Shown one piece after another: positions 24,728-32,239 of a stretch of 64,000 nucleotides of DNA. The first letter of the stretch is position 1, and every line of letters starts with the position of its first letter. The translations under genes and the position numbers were made by a program. The DNA lies in the NCBI RefSeq assembly GCF_017368455.1, contig NZ_JAFNJU010000008.1, forward strand, positions 90,758-154,757. Direction: 5' to 3'. This DNA is from Proteiniclasticum aestuarii. Its GTDB lineage: Bacteria; Bacillota; Clostridia; Clostridiales; Clostridiaceae. A model generated the notes under the pieces. The model was not told the DNA's origin and ran no database searches. It was given only the letters and a program-made list of their open reading frames with translations.

Positions 24728-25774
24728 TTATCTATGCAGTTGTCTTGCTTCCACAATCTTGTCTTCCGTGATTCCATCACTTTCCGCATTCTTCAGTGCA
24801 TCAATGAGATCCACAATGAGCAGTGCCGTTTCATTCATCTTTTCTTCCACAGCGCCCTGAAGATCTTCCACTCTTTTTGTAAGACTTTCCGCGGTATAGT
24901 CCTGATGACAACCTAGACAGGACGCTTCTATGGTCTTTAATGGACTTGTCCACTGATGGGCTGGAAGGGTTTCTCCGTCTGCTCCCTCCATGTCCGGCAT
25001 ATGACAGGTGATACAGGTGACGCCCATATTGTTATGGATGCTTCCCTGATAGGTTTCCCATTCCGGATGCTGCACTTTCAGTAGCTCTGCGCCTGAACTT
25101 GGATGCACCCAGTCGGTGTAATTCACTTCATCATAGAATGCCATCATTTCCGCAGGAGTCAGGCCATTTACCGATGGCATGATGACTTCCTTGGTTTCAG
25201 GATCCAGATGATACTCCACATGACACTGTGCACAGACCAGATCTCCGTCCTTGAACTCTCCTTCGATTCCTTCCAGTGCAGTGTTTAAGTGTTCTCTTGT
25301 AATGGTGATGACACCTGGTTCGTTCTTATGACAGTCATAGCAGCTGATGGTTTCCATCTCGCTTTTGTCCACATCCTCAAACACCATGGCATGGGCTTCC
25401 TCGCCGTGTTCCTCTACAAGTTCCAGAAATCCGCTGGTCTTACAGGATAAGCAGCTCGCTCCGGGTTTGCTTCTTTCTGTATGAATGATGTCTTCCAGTG
25501 CATAGGTATGTCCTCTTGCTCTGAGATATTCCACACTGAAACTGTTTCCCTCATACAGCACCTTCAGATAAGGGTACTTCTCCAGATAGTCAATGGGAAC
25601 AGAGCCTCCATAGGTGGTTTCCTCCATCTCGCTGTTTTCGAGATAGCTTGCATAGATTTCAGGATGTTCCTCTTCCCATTCACTAGCGGAAATAATGTCT
25701 TCCTTACTTCCGGAACAAGCAGTCGACAGAATGGCTATAGTGATGGCCGCAAGCAGCAGTAGCATCTTCTTCAT
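24728..25774 (-). CDS. nrfA: Ammonia-forming cytochrome c nitrite reductase, interrupted by TAA
   Basis: Extracytoplasmic pentahaem nitrite reductase reducing nitrite to ammonium. Signal peptide with lipobox STAC (C20), so it is a lipoprotein. Haem sites are CLSCK (108-112, the lysine-ligated active-site haem), CYDCH (145-149), CAQCH (181-185), CITCH (254-258) and CLGCH (286-290). The calcium/active-site region CHVEYH and KVQHPE are present. Translation ends at codon 349 with TAA after EARQLHR, although the normal C-terminus continues in frame for 41 codons. The lost part packs at the dimer interface in known NrfA structures. No nrfH lies next to it. GGAGGG supports the start. It is the first gene of the cytochrome c unit. 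Confidence 0.88.
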   Translation of the reverse strand: MKKMLLLLAAITIAILSTACSGSKEDIISASEWEEEHPEIYASYLENSEMEETTYGGSVPIDYLEKYPYLKVLYEGNSFSVEYLRARGHTYALEDIIHTERSKPGASCLSCKTSGFLELVEEHGEEAHAMVFEDVDKSEMETISCYDCHKNEPGVITITREHLNTALEGIEGEFKDGDLVCAQCHVEYHLDPETKEVIMPSVNGLTPAEMMAFYDEVNYTDWVHPSSGAELLKVQHPEWETYQGSIHNNMGVTCITCHMPDMEGADGETLPAHQWTSPLKTIEASCLGCHQDYTAESLTKRVEDLQGAVEEKMNETALLIVDLIDALKNAESDGITEDKIVEARQLHR

Positions 25775-25827
25775 AACCTTCCCTCCTTACTGTTTGCTTT
25801 TTATCTTAATATTCAGTCTACGATATT

Positions 25828-25836
25828 ATTATAACA
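25828..25836 (-). promoter_or_regulatory. Extended -10 promoter of nrfA
   Basis: TGTTATAAT on the minus strand is a consensus extended -10 about 55 bp before the nrfA ATG; the -35 region is weak, so activation by a regulator is possible. Confidence 0.5.
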
Positions 25837-25873
25837 TATATGCACGAAAAATATTTTCTTCAAGTGAGGCACA

Positions 25874-25920
25874 ATTCAAAAACAGATGGTCCCATTCATG
25901 GGTTCCATCTGTTTTTGAAT
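25874..25920 (-). terminator. Intrinsic terminator of the lipoprotein operon
   Basis: ATTCAAAAACAGATGG and CCATCTGTTTTTGAAT are perfect 16-bp inverted copies with a 15-nt loop. It isolates nrfA from the upstream lipoprotein genes. Confidence 0.8.
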
Positions 25921-26000
25921 CCTTGATTTTCTAACCAACCTTCATTATTAAGTACACAATCCCTGCCCTGTCTCACAGTCTGATCATTTCTCGTTACGAC

Positions 26001-26975
26001 TTATTCTTCAAAGTCATCAATCAGAATATAGAATGCCTCATCCCTGTCGAGAAGGGAGTCGGTATAATGAAGCATCACCTTATCGCTCTCGGCGTTTGCT
26101 GTAAAGAACATCGAAATCTTTACTCCTTCGTCAGTCTCTTCAGGATAACTGAATACATTGGTGTAGGAAGTATTTCCCTGATCATCTATGAATGTCAGCT
26201 GAAAATTTCTATTCATGACTCTTCGGATATCCATATTCAAGAATAACAGCTCCACTTCATATTCTGCGACCATCTCTTTATCCGATTCGGAGCTTTCCGG
26301 TTCCAGTCTTTTTACAGCCTGAACGGTAAGCAAATAGTCCTTGGCAGCCTTCGTGATGACCATGGGCTCTCCTTTTCCGTAGACTTTTTCCGGCTCTGGA
26401 AGAGAACCGGTCAGATCTGCTTCCACACGTTTTCCCTTTTCCACATTGAACAGCAGATTTTCATTTAAATAATCACTGAATCGTAATCTCACTTCGTTGG
26501 GATGCTCCGGTGCTTCAAATACAAGTTTGTGAACACTCTTGGTCCCAGCTGGGGTAAATACATGCCCGTAGGCTTCATCCAGAACTACTGGTGGGTATGG
26601 ATCTGCATTGTGGACACTGAGATTGAATCCAGTGACCAGGCCCGTTTCATAGTGAAAGACCTCGTGATTTTCATCCATGGACAGATTCTCAAAGAGTATC
26701 TCCACGACAATATTTTTCTGTTCTGGTTTCCACGGTAGTCTATACTCTGTATCTTCCACAGACAGAATCGTAACCGCATAGTCCTCTCTTACTACAGCAC
26801 GCTCTCCTAAACCATAGATGACCGGTTCCGGTTCTGGTTCCTCTTCTTTCAGAATAATGGTGGGTTTATCTTTCACGGGATTCTCCTGTGTCTCCAGAAT
26901 TTCCGGTTCATCATTGCTGCATCCGGCTAAAATCATGATCATGATCATGGTGACGGTCAGTAGTACTTTTCTCAT
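26001..26975 (-). CDS. Lipoprotein with two DUF4352-like domains
   Basis: A 324-residue predicted lipoprotein (signal MRKVLLTVTMIMIMILAGC, C19). After a Glu/Pro linker come two beta-sandwich repeats of about 130 residues. Each opens with a YGLGE/YGKGE-type turn and then V.....Y..TI..V: YGLGERAVVREDYAVTILSVEDTE (about 54) and YGKGEPMVITKAAKDYLLTVQAVKR (about 199). This resembles the immunoglobulin-like DUF4352 lipoproteins of Firmicutes. It is the last of three lipoprotein genes on this strand and a paralogue of the first (27699). Outer membrane-face location; role unknown. Confidence 0.7.
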   Translation of the reverse strand: MRKVLLTVTMIMIMILAGCSNDEPEILETQENPVKDKPTIILKEEEPEPEPVIYGLGERAVVREDYAVTILSVEDTEYRLPWKPEQKNIVVEILFENLSMDENHEVFHYETGLVTGFNLSVHNADPYPPVVLDEAYGHVFTPAGTKSVHKLVFEAPEHPNEVRLRFSDYLNENLLFNVEKGKRVEADLTGSLPEPEKVYGKGEPMVITKAAKDYLLTVQAVKRLEPESSESDKEMVAEYEVELLFLNMDIRRVMNRNFQLTFIDDQGNTSYTNVFSYPEETDEGVKISMFFTANAESDKVMLHYTDSLLDRDEAFYILIDDFEE

Positions 26976-27096
26976 ATAAGCCTCCGTTCTCAGATTTTCT
27001 TATTCTTTTATATTCTAACTCAATATTTTATTCTCATCCAATACCACAATCTGTATATACTGTATTTATCTTCTTTTTATTCTTTCATACATTCTT

Positions 27097-27681
27097 TTAC
27101 AACTCTTCCGGCAGTTTCATTTCATCAATGACTTCCTCCGTTTCCTCATCCAGGTAGCGCAGCAGCAGTTCAAGCTCATTTCCCTCAAAGACCTGGTACA
27201 TGGCCACAGACATCATGATGGTCAGTGACGAGAAATCAAAGGCGTTCTCATAGCCTGTCCGGTCCACAATGACATCCACTTTTCTGTAGTCATCCGATCT
27301 TCTCACATCTTTGATATAGGAGGTCTCTTCGTCGTTCATCAGCATATTGAATGCTTCATCGACGCTTTCCCTCATCTCTTCCATAAGCTCCTTGTGCTTT
27401 GCACGACTCATGGTAAGCTTCAGGGACCCATCTCCCAGCACCTCTGCATCTTTCATGCCTGGATTCTCAGTGAGGTATGACTCCTTGTCAAAATCACTCA
27501 GATCTCCAGCAAAATCCGGAGGCAGGATAATCTCGACACTGAGAAGATTCTTGTCTACGCTGACTTCTTCCTGCTGCTTTTCCGCAGCGTCCTGACTTTC
27601 CTGATTCTCATTCTTGCCGGCACACCCTGCCATGGTCATGATCAGCATGCTGATCACAAGAAATATTGCCGTCTTTTTCAT
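27097..27681 (-). CDS. Lipoprotein of unknown function
   Basis: A 194-residue predicted lipoprotein. Signal MKKTAIFLVISMLIMTMAGC with lipobox MAGC, then a Gln/Glu-rich spacer. A mature alpha/beta-looking domain follows (VEIILPPDFAGDLSDFDKESYL ... LKLTMSRAKHKELMEEMRES ... YRKVDVIVDRTGYENAFDF). The start at 27681 is preferred over the ATG at 27702 because GGGAGGA lies 6-7 nt before it. It sits between two paralogous DUF4352-like lipoproteins with an 18-bp gap to the upstream gene, so it is probably cotranscribed with them. Family not recognised. Confidence 0.7.
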   Translation of the reverse strand: MKKTAIFLVISMLIMTMAGCAGKNENQESQDAAEKQQEEVSVDKNLLSVEIILPPDFAGDLSDFDKESYLTENPGMKDAEVLGDGSLKLTMSRAKHKELMEEMRESVDEAFNMLMNDEETSYIKDVRRSDDYRKVDVIVDRTGYENAFDFSSLTIMMSVAMYQVFEGNELELLLRYLDEETEEVIDEMKLPEEL

Positions 27682-27698
27682 TTTCAGTCCTCCCCCAT

Positions 27699-28688
27699 TC
27701 ACTGGATTCCATCCAGTTCTATATAGAAATCCGACATGTCGTTGAACATATTGTCCTTGTAACAGAGAATGATGCGGTCACTGTCCTTATGGGCTGCCAG
27801 ATAGATCACAGCGTTGCATCTTGCACCTTTCACCGTTTCCTGCGGGTAGATATCCGAAAAGACCGGATAGGAGTAGCCCGTATTTCCATGGCCATCTATC
27901 AGGATAAAGGAGTACTCATCAATATAAAGCGGACTGTCCATGCTGATGTTGGAATAGGAATAAGTGATCTCATAGACCGCTTCCGGCATTCTCTTCTCAT
28001 ACTCATTTCTTTCAGCGGTTTTTCTGACACTTTCAATTGTAAGGATGTATTCTCCCTCTGATGTGGATACTTCTATGATGTCCCCCATACCGAAAGTATG
28101 CTCATAGGACGGGGCTTCTCCAAGAAGATCCACCGTAAGCGTTTCTCCCACATTCAGAAGAAATCTCGCATCCGCCTCAGAAGAGAAGAAATTATCATAA
28201 TAATGAACATCAATACTTCCGCTGGCTGCTTCTGCACCCACTGCAAAGGAAGCCAGTGTCTTGGCACCTTTTGGTGTATATTCTGGTGAATGGACAGCTT
28301 CCACGGGATAGGTATCCATCATGTTGCCGCCCTCGTCCACCAGCTTGAACTCCATCTCTGAAATATAGATTTCCTCTTCACTGGCCAGATTCTCATAGAG
28401 ATACTCGATGATCAGTACCTGCTGCACTTCTTTCTCCGAGAATTCATTTCGATCCTTCGTTTCCGTCACACCCACGATGGTCAGCGCATACCTGTCTTCA
28501 AAAACGATTCGGTCCCCTATCCCGTAGAGAATCTCCTCCTGCTCCAGTTCTTCCTTTTCCGCCTCCGATTCCTTTTCACTTCCTGCTGGAGCCTCTTCAT
28601 TGGTCTTCTTCACCGATTCCACATCACTTCCACAAGCCGTACCCGCTAAAAGAGAAAAAAGCATCAAAAGCATCACGATTTTCTTCAT
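27699..28688 (-). CDS. Lipoprotein with two DUF4352-like domains (paralogue)
   Basis: A 329-residue predicted lipoprotein (MKKIVMLLMLFSLLAGTAC). It has the same design as the protein at 26001: an acidic linker, then two beta-rich domains beginning YGIGDRIVFEDRYALTIVGVTET (about 55) and FGMGDIIEVSTSEGEYILTIESV (about 200). Shared closing patterns include D(S)D-R/K-I/V-x-L-x-Y-x-D. The two proteins are clearly paralogous and flank an unrelated lipoprotein in one three-gene unit, suggesting duplication with insertion or a functional trio. A GAGGAGG site precedes the ATG. Function unknown. Confidence 0.72.
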   Translation of the reverse strand: MKKIVMLLMLFSLLAGTACGSDVESVKKTNEEAPAGSEKESEAEKEELEQEEILYGIGDRIVFEDRYALTIVGVTETKDRNEFSEKEVQQVLIIEYLYENLASEEEIYISEMEFKLVDEGGNMMDTYPVEAVHSPEYTPKGAKTLASFAVGAEAASGSIDVHYYDNFFSSEADARFLLNVGETLTVDLLGEAPSYEHTFGMGDIIEVSTSEGEYILTIESVRKTAERNEYEKRMPEAVYEITYSYSNISMDSPLYIDEYSFILIDGHGNTGYSYPVFSDIYPQETVKGARCNAVIYLAAHKDSDRIILCYKDNMFNDMSDFYIELDGIQ

Positions 28689-28852
28689 TTTTCATCCTCC
28701 TCAATTTCAGACTTTTCCGGTGTATTCATCCTAGCAGATCTGCTGTCCTTCTATCCGGACAATCAATATTTTTCGTTAAGAAAAAAATTATTCATTTTGA
28801 AGTGTATACATTTTCAATTCTAAATTGTGTCAGAATATCAGTCTATTCACTA

Positions 28853-28880
28853 CAATTAATGAGGAAATCCTCAATAATTG
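28853..28880. promoter_or_regulatory. 28-bp inverted repeat (possible operator)
   Basis: CAATTAATGAGGAA and its partner ATCCTCAATAATTG are symmetric at 12 of 14 pairs, centred near 28866. It lies about 40 bp upstream of the -35 of the PII-like gene and in the divergent intergenic region (28689-28971), so it could control either side. Confidence 0.5.
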
Positions 28881-28905
28881 GCTCATTATAAGGGGTTTCG
28901 CTCAT

Positions 28906-28934
28906 TTGACACCTGGTTTCCAGAGGCGTAGGAT
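28906..28934 (+). promoter_or_regulatory. Promoter of PII-like/antiporter operon
   Basis: TTGACA, 17 bp, TAGGAT, about 38 bp before the start codon. The -35 is a full consensus; the -10 matches 4 of 6. Confidence 0.6.
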
Positions 28935-28971
28935 AAAATCTGTTGAAAAAACTCAGACGAAAGGAGACCCA

Positions 28972-29310
28972 ATGCAATTATTAATACTCATTCTTAAAGA
29001 CATTGAATGTATCGACAATCTGATGACAGAACTTGCAGAAGCCGGTATCAAAGGTGGAACACTACTGGAAGGCAAAGGTATGGCCAACGTACTGATGCAG
29101 CACGAAGAGCTTCCCGTATTTGGTATGATGAGGCATTTAATGTCCGATACCTATGAAAAAGACAGTCACGTACTTCTGTTCGTACTACGAGAGGAACAAG
29201 TGCTGAAGACGAAATCCACCGTGAAGAGAATCACTGGTGATCTCAATAAACCCGGAGCTGGAATCATGTTTTCCATTCCGCTGACTTCTGTGGAAGGGTT
29301 GGGTGAATAA
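28972..29310 (+). CDS. PII-like signalling protein
   Basis: A 112-residue protein of the GlnB/PII superfamily size and pattern. The beta-alpha-beta start MQLLILILKDIECIDNLMTELAEAGIKGGTLLEG is followed by a T-loop-like region (MANVLMQHEELPVFGMMRHLM). A second half (HVLLFVLREEQVLKTKSTVKRI) ends with GAGIMFSIPLTSVEGL. The classical T-loop tyrosine motif of GlnB is absent, so it is a PII-like, not canonical nitrogen, regulator. ATG 28972 has AAAGGAG 5 nt upstream; earlier in-frame ATGs lie before the promoter. The antiporter gene starts 2 bp after its stop, suggesting it gates that transporter in response to a nucleotide or ion. Confidence 0.7.
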   Translation: MQLLILILKDIECIDNLMTELAEAGIKGGTLLEGKGMANVLMQHEELPVFGMMRHLMSDTYEKDSHVLLFVLREEQVLKTKSTVKRITGDLNKPGAGIMFSIPLTSVEGLGE

Positions 29311-29312
29311 GC

Positions 29313-30515
29313 ATGGAACTTCAGATATTCATCTACCTCGGCATTGCACTTCTTCTATCCCTTCTTTCTAGTAAGGCGATCAAGAAATTTCATCTGCCCA
29401 ATGTCACAGCCTATCTCATCATGGGACTTCTGGCTGGCCCCTATATGTTCAAGCTGCTTCCTCATGAAGCCATCGTGTCCTTTGAGCCCATTTCGGAAAT
29501 CGCGCTGGGATTCATCGCTTTTTCCATCGGTTCGGAGTTCAAGTTCAGCTACCTCAAGAAGGTAGGAAAAGCGCCTGTCGTCATCGCTGTTCTGGAAGCC
29601 TTCATGGCTGTAGCACTGGTGGACCTGGCCCTGATTCTTACAGGACATGATCTTTCCTTCTCTCTGATGCTGGGTGCCATTGCAGCAGCCACTGCTCCTG
29701 CAGCCACACTTATGGTTGTCCGTCAGTACAAGGCGAAGGGTCCTGTGACCAATACGCTGATGCCCGTGGTGGCCATAGACGACGCCATCGCGCTGATGCT
29801 CTTCGGCATCTCGCTGGCCATCGTGAAGACCCTTAATGCTACTGCAGAAGTTTCACTCCTGATGACTCTTTTCAAGCCGTTTTATGATATCATCGGCGCA
29901 CTGCTTATCGGTGCAGTGATGGGGGCCATCCAGACCCTTCTCATCAAGTGGTTCAGCGGAAGAGGAAACAGACTCTCTGTCACCATCGCCATGATTGCGC
30001 TGACCCTGGGACTTTCAAAATATCTGGGCTTCTCGGAGCTTCTGTCCTGTATGGCGCTGAGCGCGGTATTTGTGAACTTCTCCAGTACAGCAAACTCCGT
30101 ATTTGATCAGATTGAACGCTTCACCCCACCGATCTTCATGATGTTCTTCTTCATCTCCGGAGCAGATCTGAACATAGCGATTCTGCCATCCGTCGGTGTA
30201 GTCGGCCTCATCTATGTGGTCGTACGAGTCATCGGAAAAGTATTTGGCGCAACGCTGGGCGCAAGCCTCTGCAAATGCGAAGAACCCGTACGCAAGTATC
30301 TGGGATTCACCCTGATTCCCCAGGCCGGTGTAGCCATAGGTCTGGCCTCGGTAGCCCTTTCCGTGCTGCCGGAATACGGACAGACCATCAAAGTCATCAT
30401 CCTTGCTGGAACCGTGATCTACGAACTGGTAGGTCCAGTGGCAACGAAAATCGCCCTGACGAAAGCAGGCGATATCCAGCCGGTACTGGAGAAGAAACTC
30501 AGTACCGCAGTATAG
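29313..30515 (+). CDS. CPA2-type cation:proton antiporter
   Basis: A 400-residue polytopic membrane protein of the Kef/NapA-like CPA2 group. The N-terminus IYLGIALLLSLLSSKAIKKFHLPNVTAYLIMGLLAGP is typical, as are the central GAIAAATAPAATLMVVRQYKAKGPVTNTLMPVVAIDDAIALMLFGI (paired Asp in the ion-binding helix) and the C-terminal IPQAGVAIGLASVAL. No TrkA_N or RCK domain is attached; the PII-like protein encoded just upstream may take that regulatory role. Exchanges Na+ or K+ for protons; the ion cannot be settled from sequence. Ends at a strong terminator. Confidence 0.88.
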   Translation: MELQIFIYLGIALLLSLLSSKAIKKFHLPNVTAYLIMGLLAGPYMFKLLPHEAIVSFEPISEIALGFIAFSIGSEFKFSYLKKVGKAPVVIAVLEAFMAVALVDLALILTGHDLSFSLMLGAIAAATAPAATLMVVRQYKAKGPVTNTLMPVVAIDDAIALMLFGISLAIVKTLNATAEVSLLMTLFKPFYDIIGALLIGAVMGAIQTLLIKWFSGRGNRLSVTIAMIALTLGLSKYLGFSELLSCMALSAVFVNFSSTANSVFDQIERFTPPIFMMFFFISGADLNIAILPSVGVVGLIYVVVRVIGKVFGATLGASLCKCEEPVRKYLGFTLIPQAGVAIGLASVALSVLPEYGQTIKVIILAGTVIYELVGPVATKIALTKAGDIQPVLEKKLSTAV

Positions 30516-30526
30516 AGGAAATCACG

Positions 30527-30571
30527 ACAGCTGAAGCATCGGATCCAAAGATGTGCTTCAGCTGTTTTTTC
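30527..30571 (+). terminator. Intrinsic terminator
   Basis: ACAGCTGAAGCA and TGCTTCAGCTGT form a 12-bp perfect stem followed by TTTTT. Confidence 0.9.
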
Positions 30572-30591
30572 TTTATACATTTTCAAAACTA

Positions 30592-30600
30592 TGCTAAAAT
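30592..30600 (+). promoter_or_regulatory. Extended -10 promoter of radical SAM/peptide operon
   Basis: The sequence ATGCTAAAAT contains the extended -10 TGCTAAAAT. TTTATA, 17 bp further upstream, may serve as a weak -35. Start of transcription would be near 30607. Confidence 0.45.
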
Positions 30601-30615
30601 GATACCTGTCATATC

Positions 30616-30630
30616 CGATAATGATTATCA
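30616..30630 (+). promoter_or_regulatory. Fur-type operator
   Basis: CGATAATGATTATCA matches the 7-1-7 Fur box TGATAATNATTATCA at 13 of the 14 defined positions, the middle base being free. It sits just after the predicted transcription start of the radical SAM gene, a position suited to repression. PerR and Zur consensus sites fit less well. Confidence 0.65.
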
Positions 30631-30689
30631 ATTAAATAACAATCTCGGAGACACTTTTCTGATTATGTGATCCTAAAGGGGGATTTGAC

Positions 30690-32009
30690 TTGTCCAGTAT
30701 ATTCAAAGCATCCAGATTCAACGCTCTTTCCCACACGGAAGAGGAAGGTCTGATTCTATATAACAGCTACACCGGTGCACTCATCGATTTCTCAAAAGAA
30801 GAGAAGGAGGAAGTTCTGGGACTTCTCAAGAATGCGGACGCATGGCCTGATACGGACGTGAAGAAAGCACTTGTGGATAACGGATTTCTTGTGGGAGAAC
30901 ACATCGACGAACTGAAAAGAGCACAGTTTCTTCATCAGTCCATGCATCGCACCGATATGCTCCATCTGATCCTCATGCCTACAGAGGCCTGCAACTTCAG
31001 ATGCACCTACTGCTACGAGTCCTTCACAAGAGGAAGAATGACCGATGAAACCATCGCCGGGGTCAAAGCCCTGGTCAGAGAAAAGGCCAGAACCATCCAT
31101 ACTCTTCATATCAGCTGGTTCGGCGGAGAGCCGCTCCTGGAAATCGATCTGATGGAGGAGCTTTCCAGAGAATTCCAGGCCATCGCCAAAGAAAACGAGA
31201 TCGCCTATTCCGCAGACATCTCCACCAACGGATATTTCCTCAGCAAGGATGTATTTCGAAGACTTCTTGACATGGACATCCGTCAGTACATGATCACCAT
31301 CGACGGTGTGGAAGCGGTTCATGACAGCAGACGTTTCCTCATCGGAGGCGGAAAGACCTTCCAGGACATCATGGAGAACCTGAAGAGCGCCGGTGAAAGC
31401 AGCGAAGAATTCGATATCAGCATCCGTGTGAACTTCGACCAGGATAACCTCAAGGAAACGGAAGAGCTGACGGACTATCTCACAACCTGGTTTGCAGGGG
31501 ATAAAAGATTCGGACTTCTCTACAGACCCGTCGGCAGATGGGGCGGGGACCATGACGAGGACATTCCCATCTGCTCACATATGACGGCCAACAAGAAGAT
31601 CTGGGCATTCACCTCTGATGCGGTGGAGAAGAATCTCTTCATGAGCTCCTCCATTTCAGGCATGATCATGCCCGGAGGCTCCGTATGCTATGCCGCAAAA
31701 CCCAACGCCCTGGTCATCGGTTCCGACGGTCAGCTTTACAAGTGCACCACAGCTCTTGATGCCGACATCAATCATGTGGGGCATCTAAGCGTCGATGGAA
31801 GCCTGGACCTGGACTATGACAAGATCATCGCCTGGGTAAGCTCCGGGGAAGAGACAGATACCACCTGTCAGTCCTGCTTCTACAGACCTTCCTGTCAGGG
31901 AAATCACTGCCCCTGGTACAGAATGCTGACCGGAGACAGACCCTGCCCTTCCGAGAAGACCAACATCAGAAAAGTGCTTGGTCTCATCTGGAAGAACAGT
32001 CTATTATAA
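30690..32009 (+). CDS. Radical SAM/SPASM peptide-modifying enzyme (TTG start)
   Basis: A 439-residue peptide maturase. The N-terminal ~85 residues form a small alpha/beta domain of the kind that binds precursor peptides (ILYNSYTGALIDFSKEEKEEV). The radical SAM cluster motif CNFRCTYC is at C101, C105 and C108, with GGEP (WFGGEPLLE) and later SAM-binding strands. The SPASM region has CX13GX4C (VCYAAKP ... GQLYKC), then CQSCFYRPSC, a cysteine in HCPW and another in RPCP, enough for two auxiliary 4Fe-4S clusters. Start TTG 30690 has AAAGGGGG 7 nt upstream. Its likely substrate is the 27-residue peptide encoded 28 bp downstream. A Fur-type box lies in the leader. Modification type unknown. Confidence 0.88.
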   Translation: MSSIFKASRFNALSHTEEEGLILYNSYTGALIDFSKEEKEEVLGLLKNADAWPDTDVKKALVDNGFLVGEHIDELKRAQFLHQSMHRTDMLHLILMPTEACNFRCTYCYESFTRGRMTDETIAGVKALVREKARTIHTLHISWFGGEPLLEIDLMEELSREFQAIAKENEIAYSADISTNGYFLSKDVFRRLLDMDIRQYMITIDGVEAVHDSRRFLIGGGKTFQDIMENLKSAGESSEEFDISIRVNFDQDNLKETEELTDYLTTWFAGDKRFGLLYRPVGRWGGDHDEDIPICSHMTANKKIWAFTSDAVEKNLFMSSSISGMIMPGGSVCYAAKPNALVIGSDGQLYKCTTALDADINHVGHLSVDGSLDLDYDKIIAWVSSGEETDTTCQSCFYRPSCQGNHCPWYRMLTGDRPCPSEKTNIRKVLGLIWKNSLL

Positions 32010-32037
32010 TTCACGTTTATTGAAAGGAGGTGAGTCG

Positions 32038-32121
32038 ATGCGTATCGTAAGACCTGCAGTTGCTCCTGCAAAGGTGAATTCCGGAAGAATCCTGAAGGCT
32101 GCTCCTGGAAACCTGAAGTAG
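32038..32121 (+). CDS. Putative 27-residue RiPP precursor peptide
   Basis: A short gene with an outstanding ribosome site (GAAAGGAGGTGA, then TCG before ATG), placed between the radical SAM gene and a strong terminator. The product has no Cys, aromatic or acidic residue and is rich in Arg, Lys, Ala, Pro and Gly. It splits into two similar halves: RIVRPAVAPAK (2-12) and RILKAAPGNLK (17-27). Both begin R-I-V/L-R/K and contain A-P, joined by VNSG. This is the expected place and size for a radical SAM substrate. Lack of Cys rules out a sactipeptide; C-C crosslinking or epimerisation are possibilities. That it is a precursor is inferred from context. Confidence 0.7.
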   Translation: MRIVRPAVAPAKVNSGRILKAAPGNLK

Positions 32122-32146
32122 TCCGTGGACTGCATGATATAAGTGT

Positions 32147-32176
32147 AAAAAGACGCCGCAAGGCGTCTTTTTCATC
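32147..32176 (+). terminator. Intrinsic terminator of peptide operon
   Basis: AAAAAGACGCC, GCAA loop, GGCGTCTTTTT: perfect 11-bp stem 25 bp past the peptide stop. Confidence 0.92.
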
Positions 32177-32182
32177 TAATAA

Positions 32183-32228
32183 AATCAGGGCAGATGCACC
32201 GGCTATTTTCGCCGACGCATCCGCCCTG
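32183..32228 (-). terminator. Intrinsic terminator of fda
   Basis: On the minus strand AGGGCGGATGCGTCGGC pairs over 17 positions (three G-U) with GCCGGTGCATCTGCCCT across a 7-nt loop, followed by GATTTTATT. Confidence 0.75.
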
Positions 32229-32239
32229 TCTCTTCTTTT

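Noticed and set aside
24728..24730. Recoding of the nrfA stop as selenocysteine or pyrrolysine
   Set aside because: The codon is TAA, not TGA or TAG, and no recoding hairpin is seen.
24607..24789. 60-codon minus-strand frame over the nrfA end
   Set aside because: It is in another frame; the nrfA frame itself continues with conserved residues after the TAA, so a frameshift is not needed.
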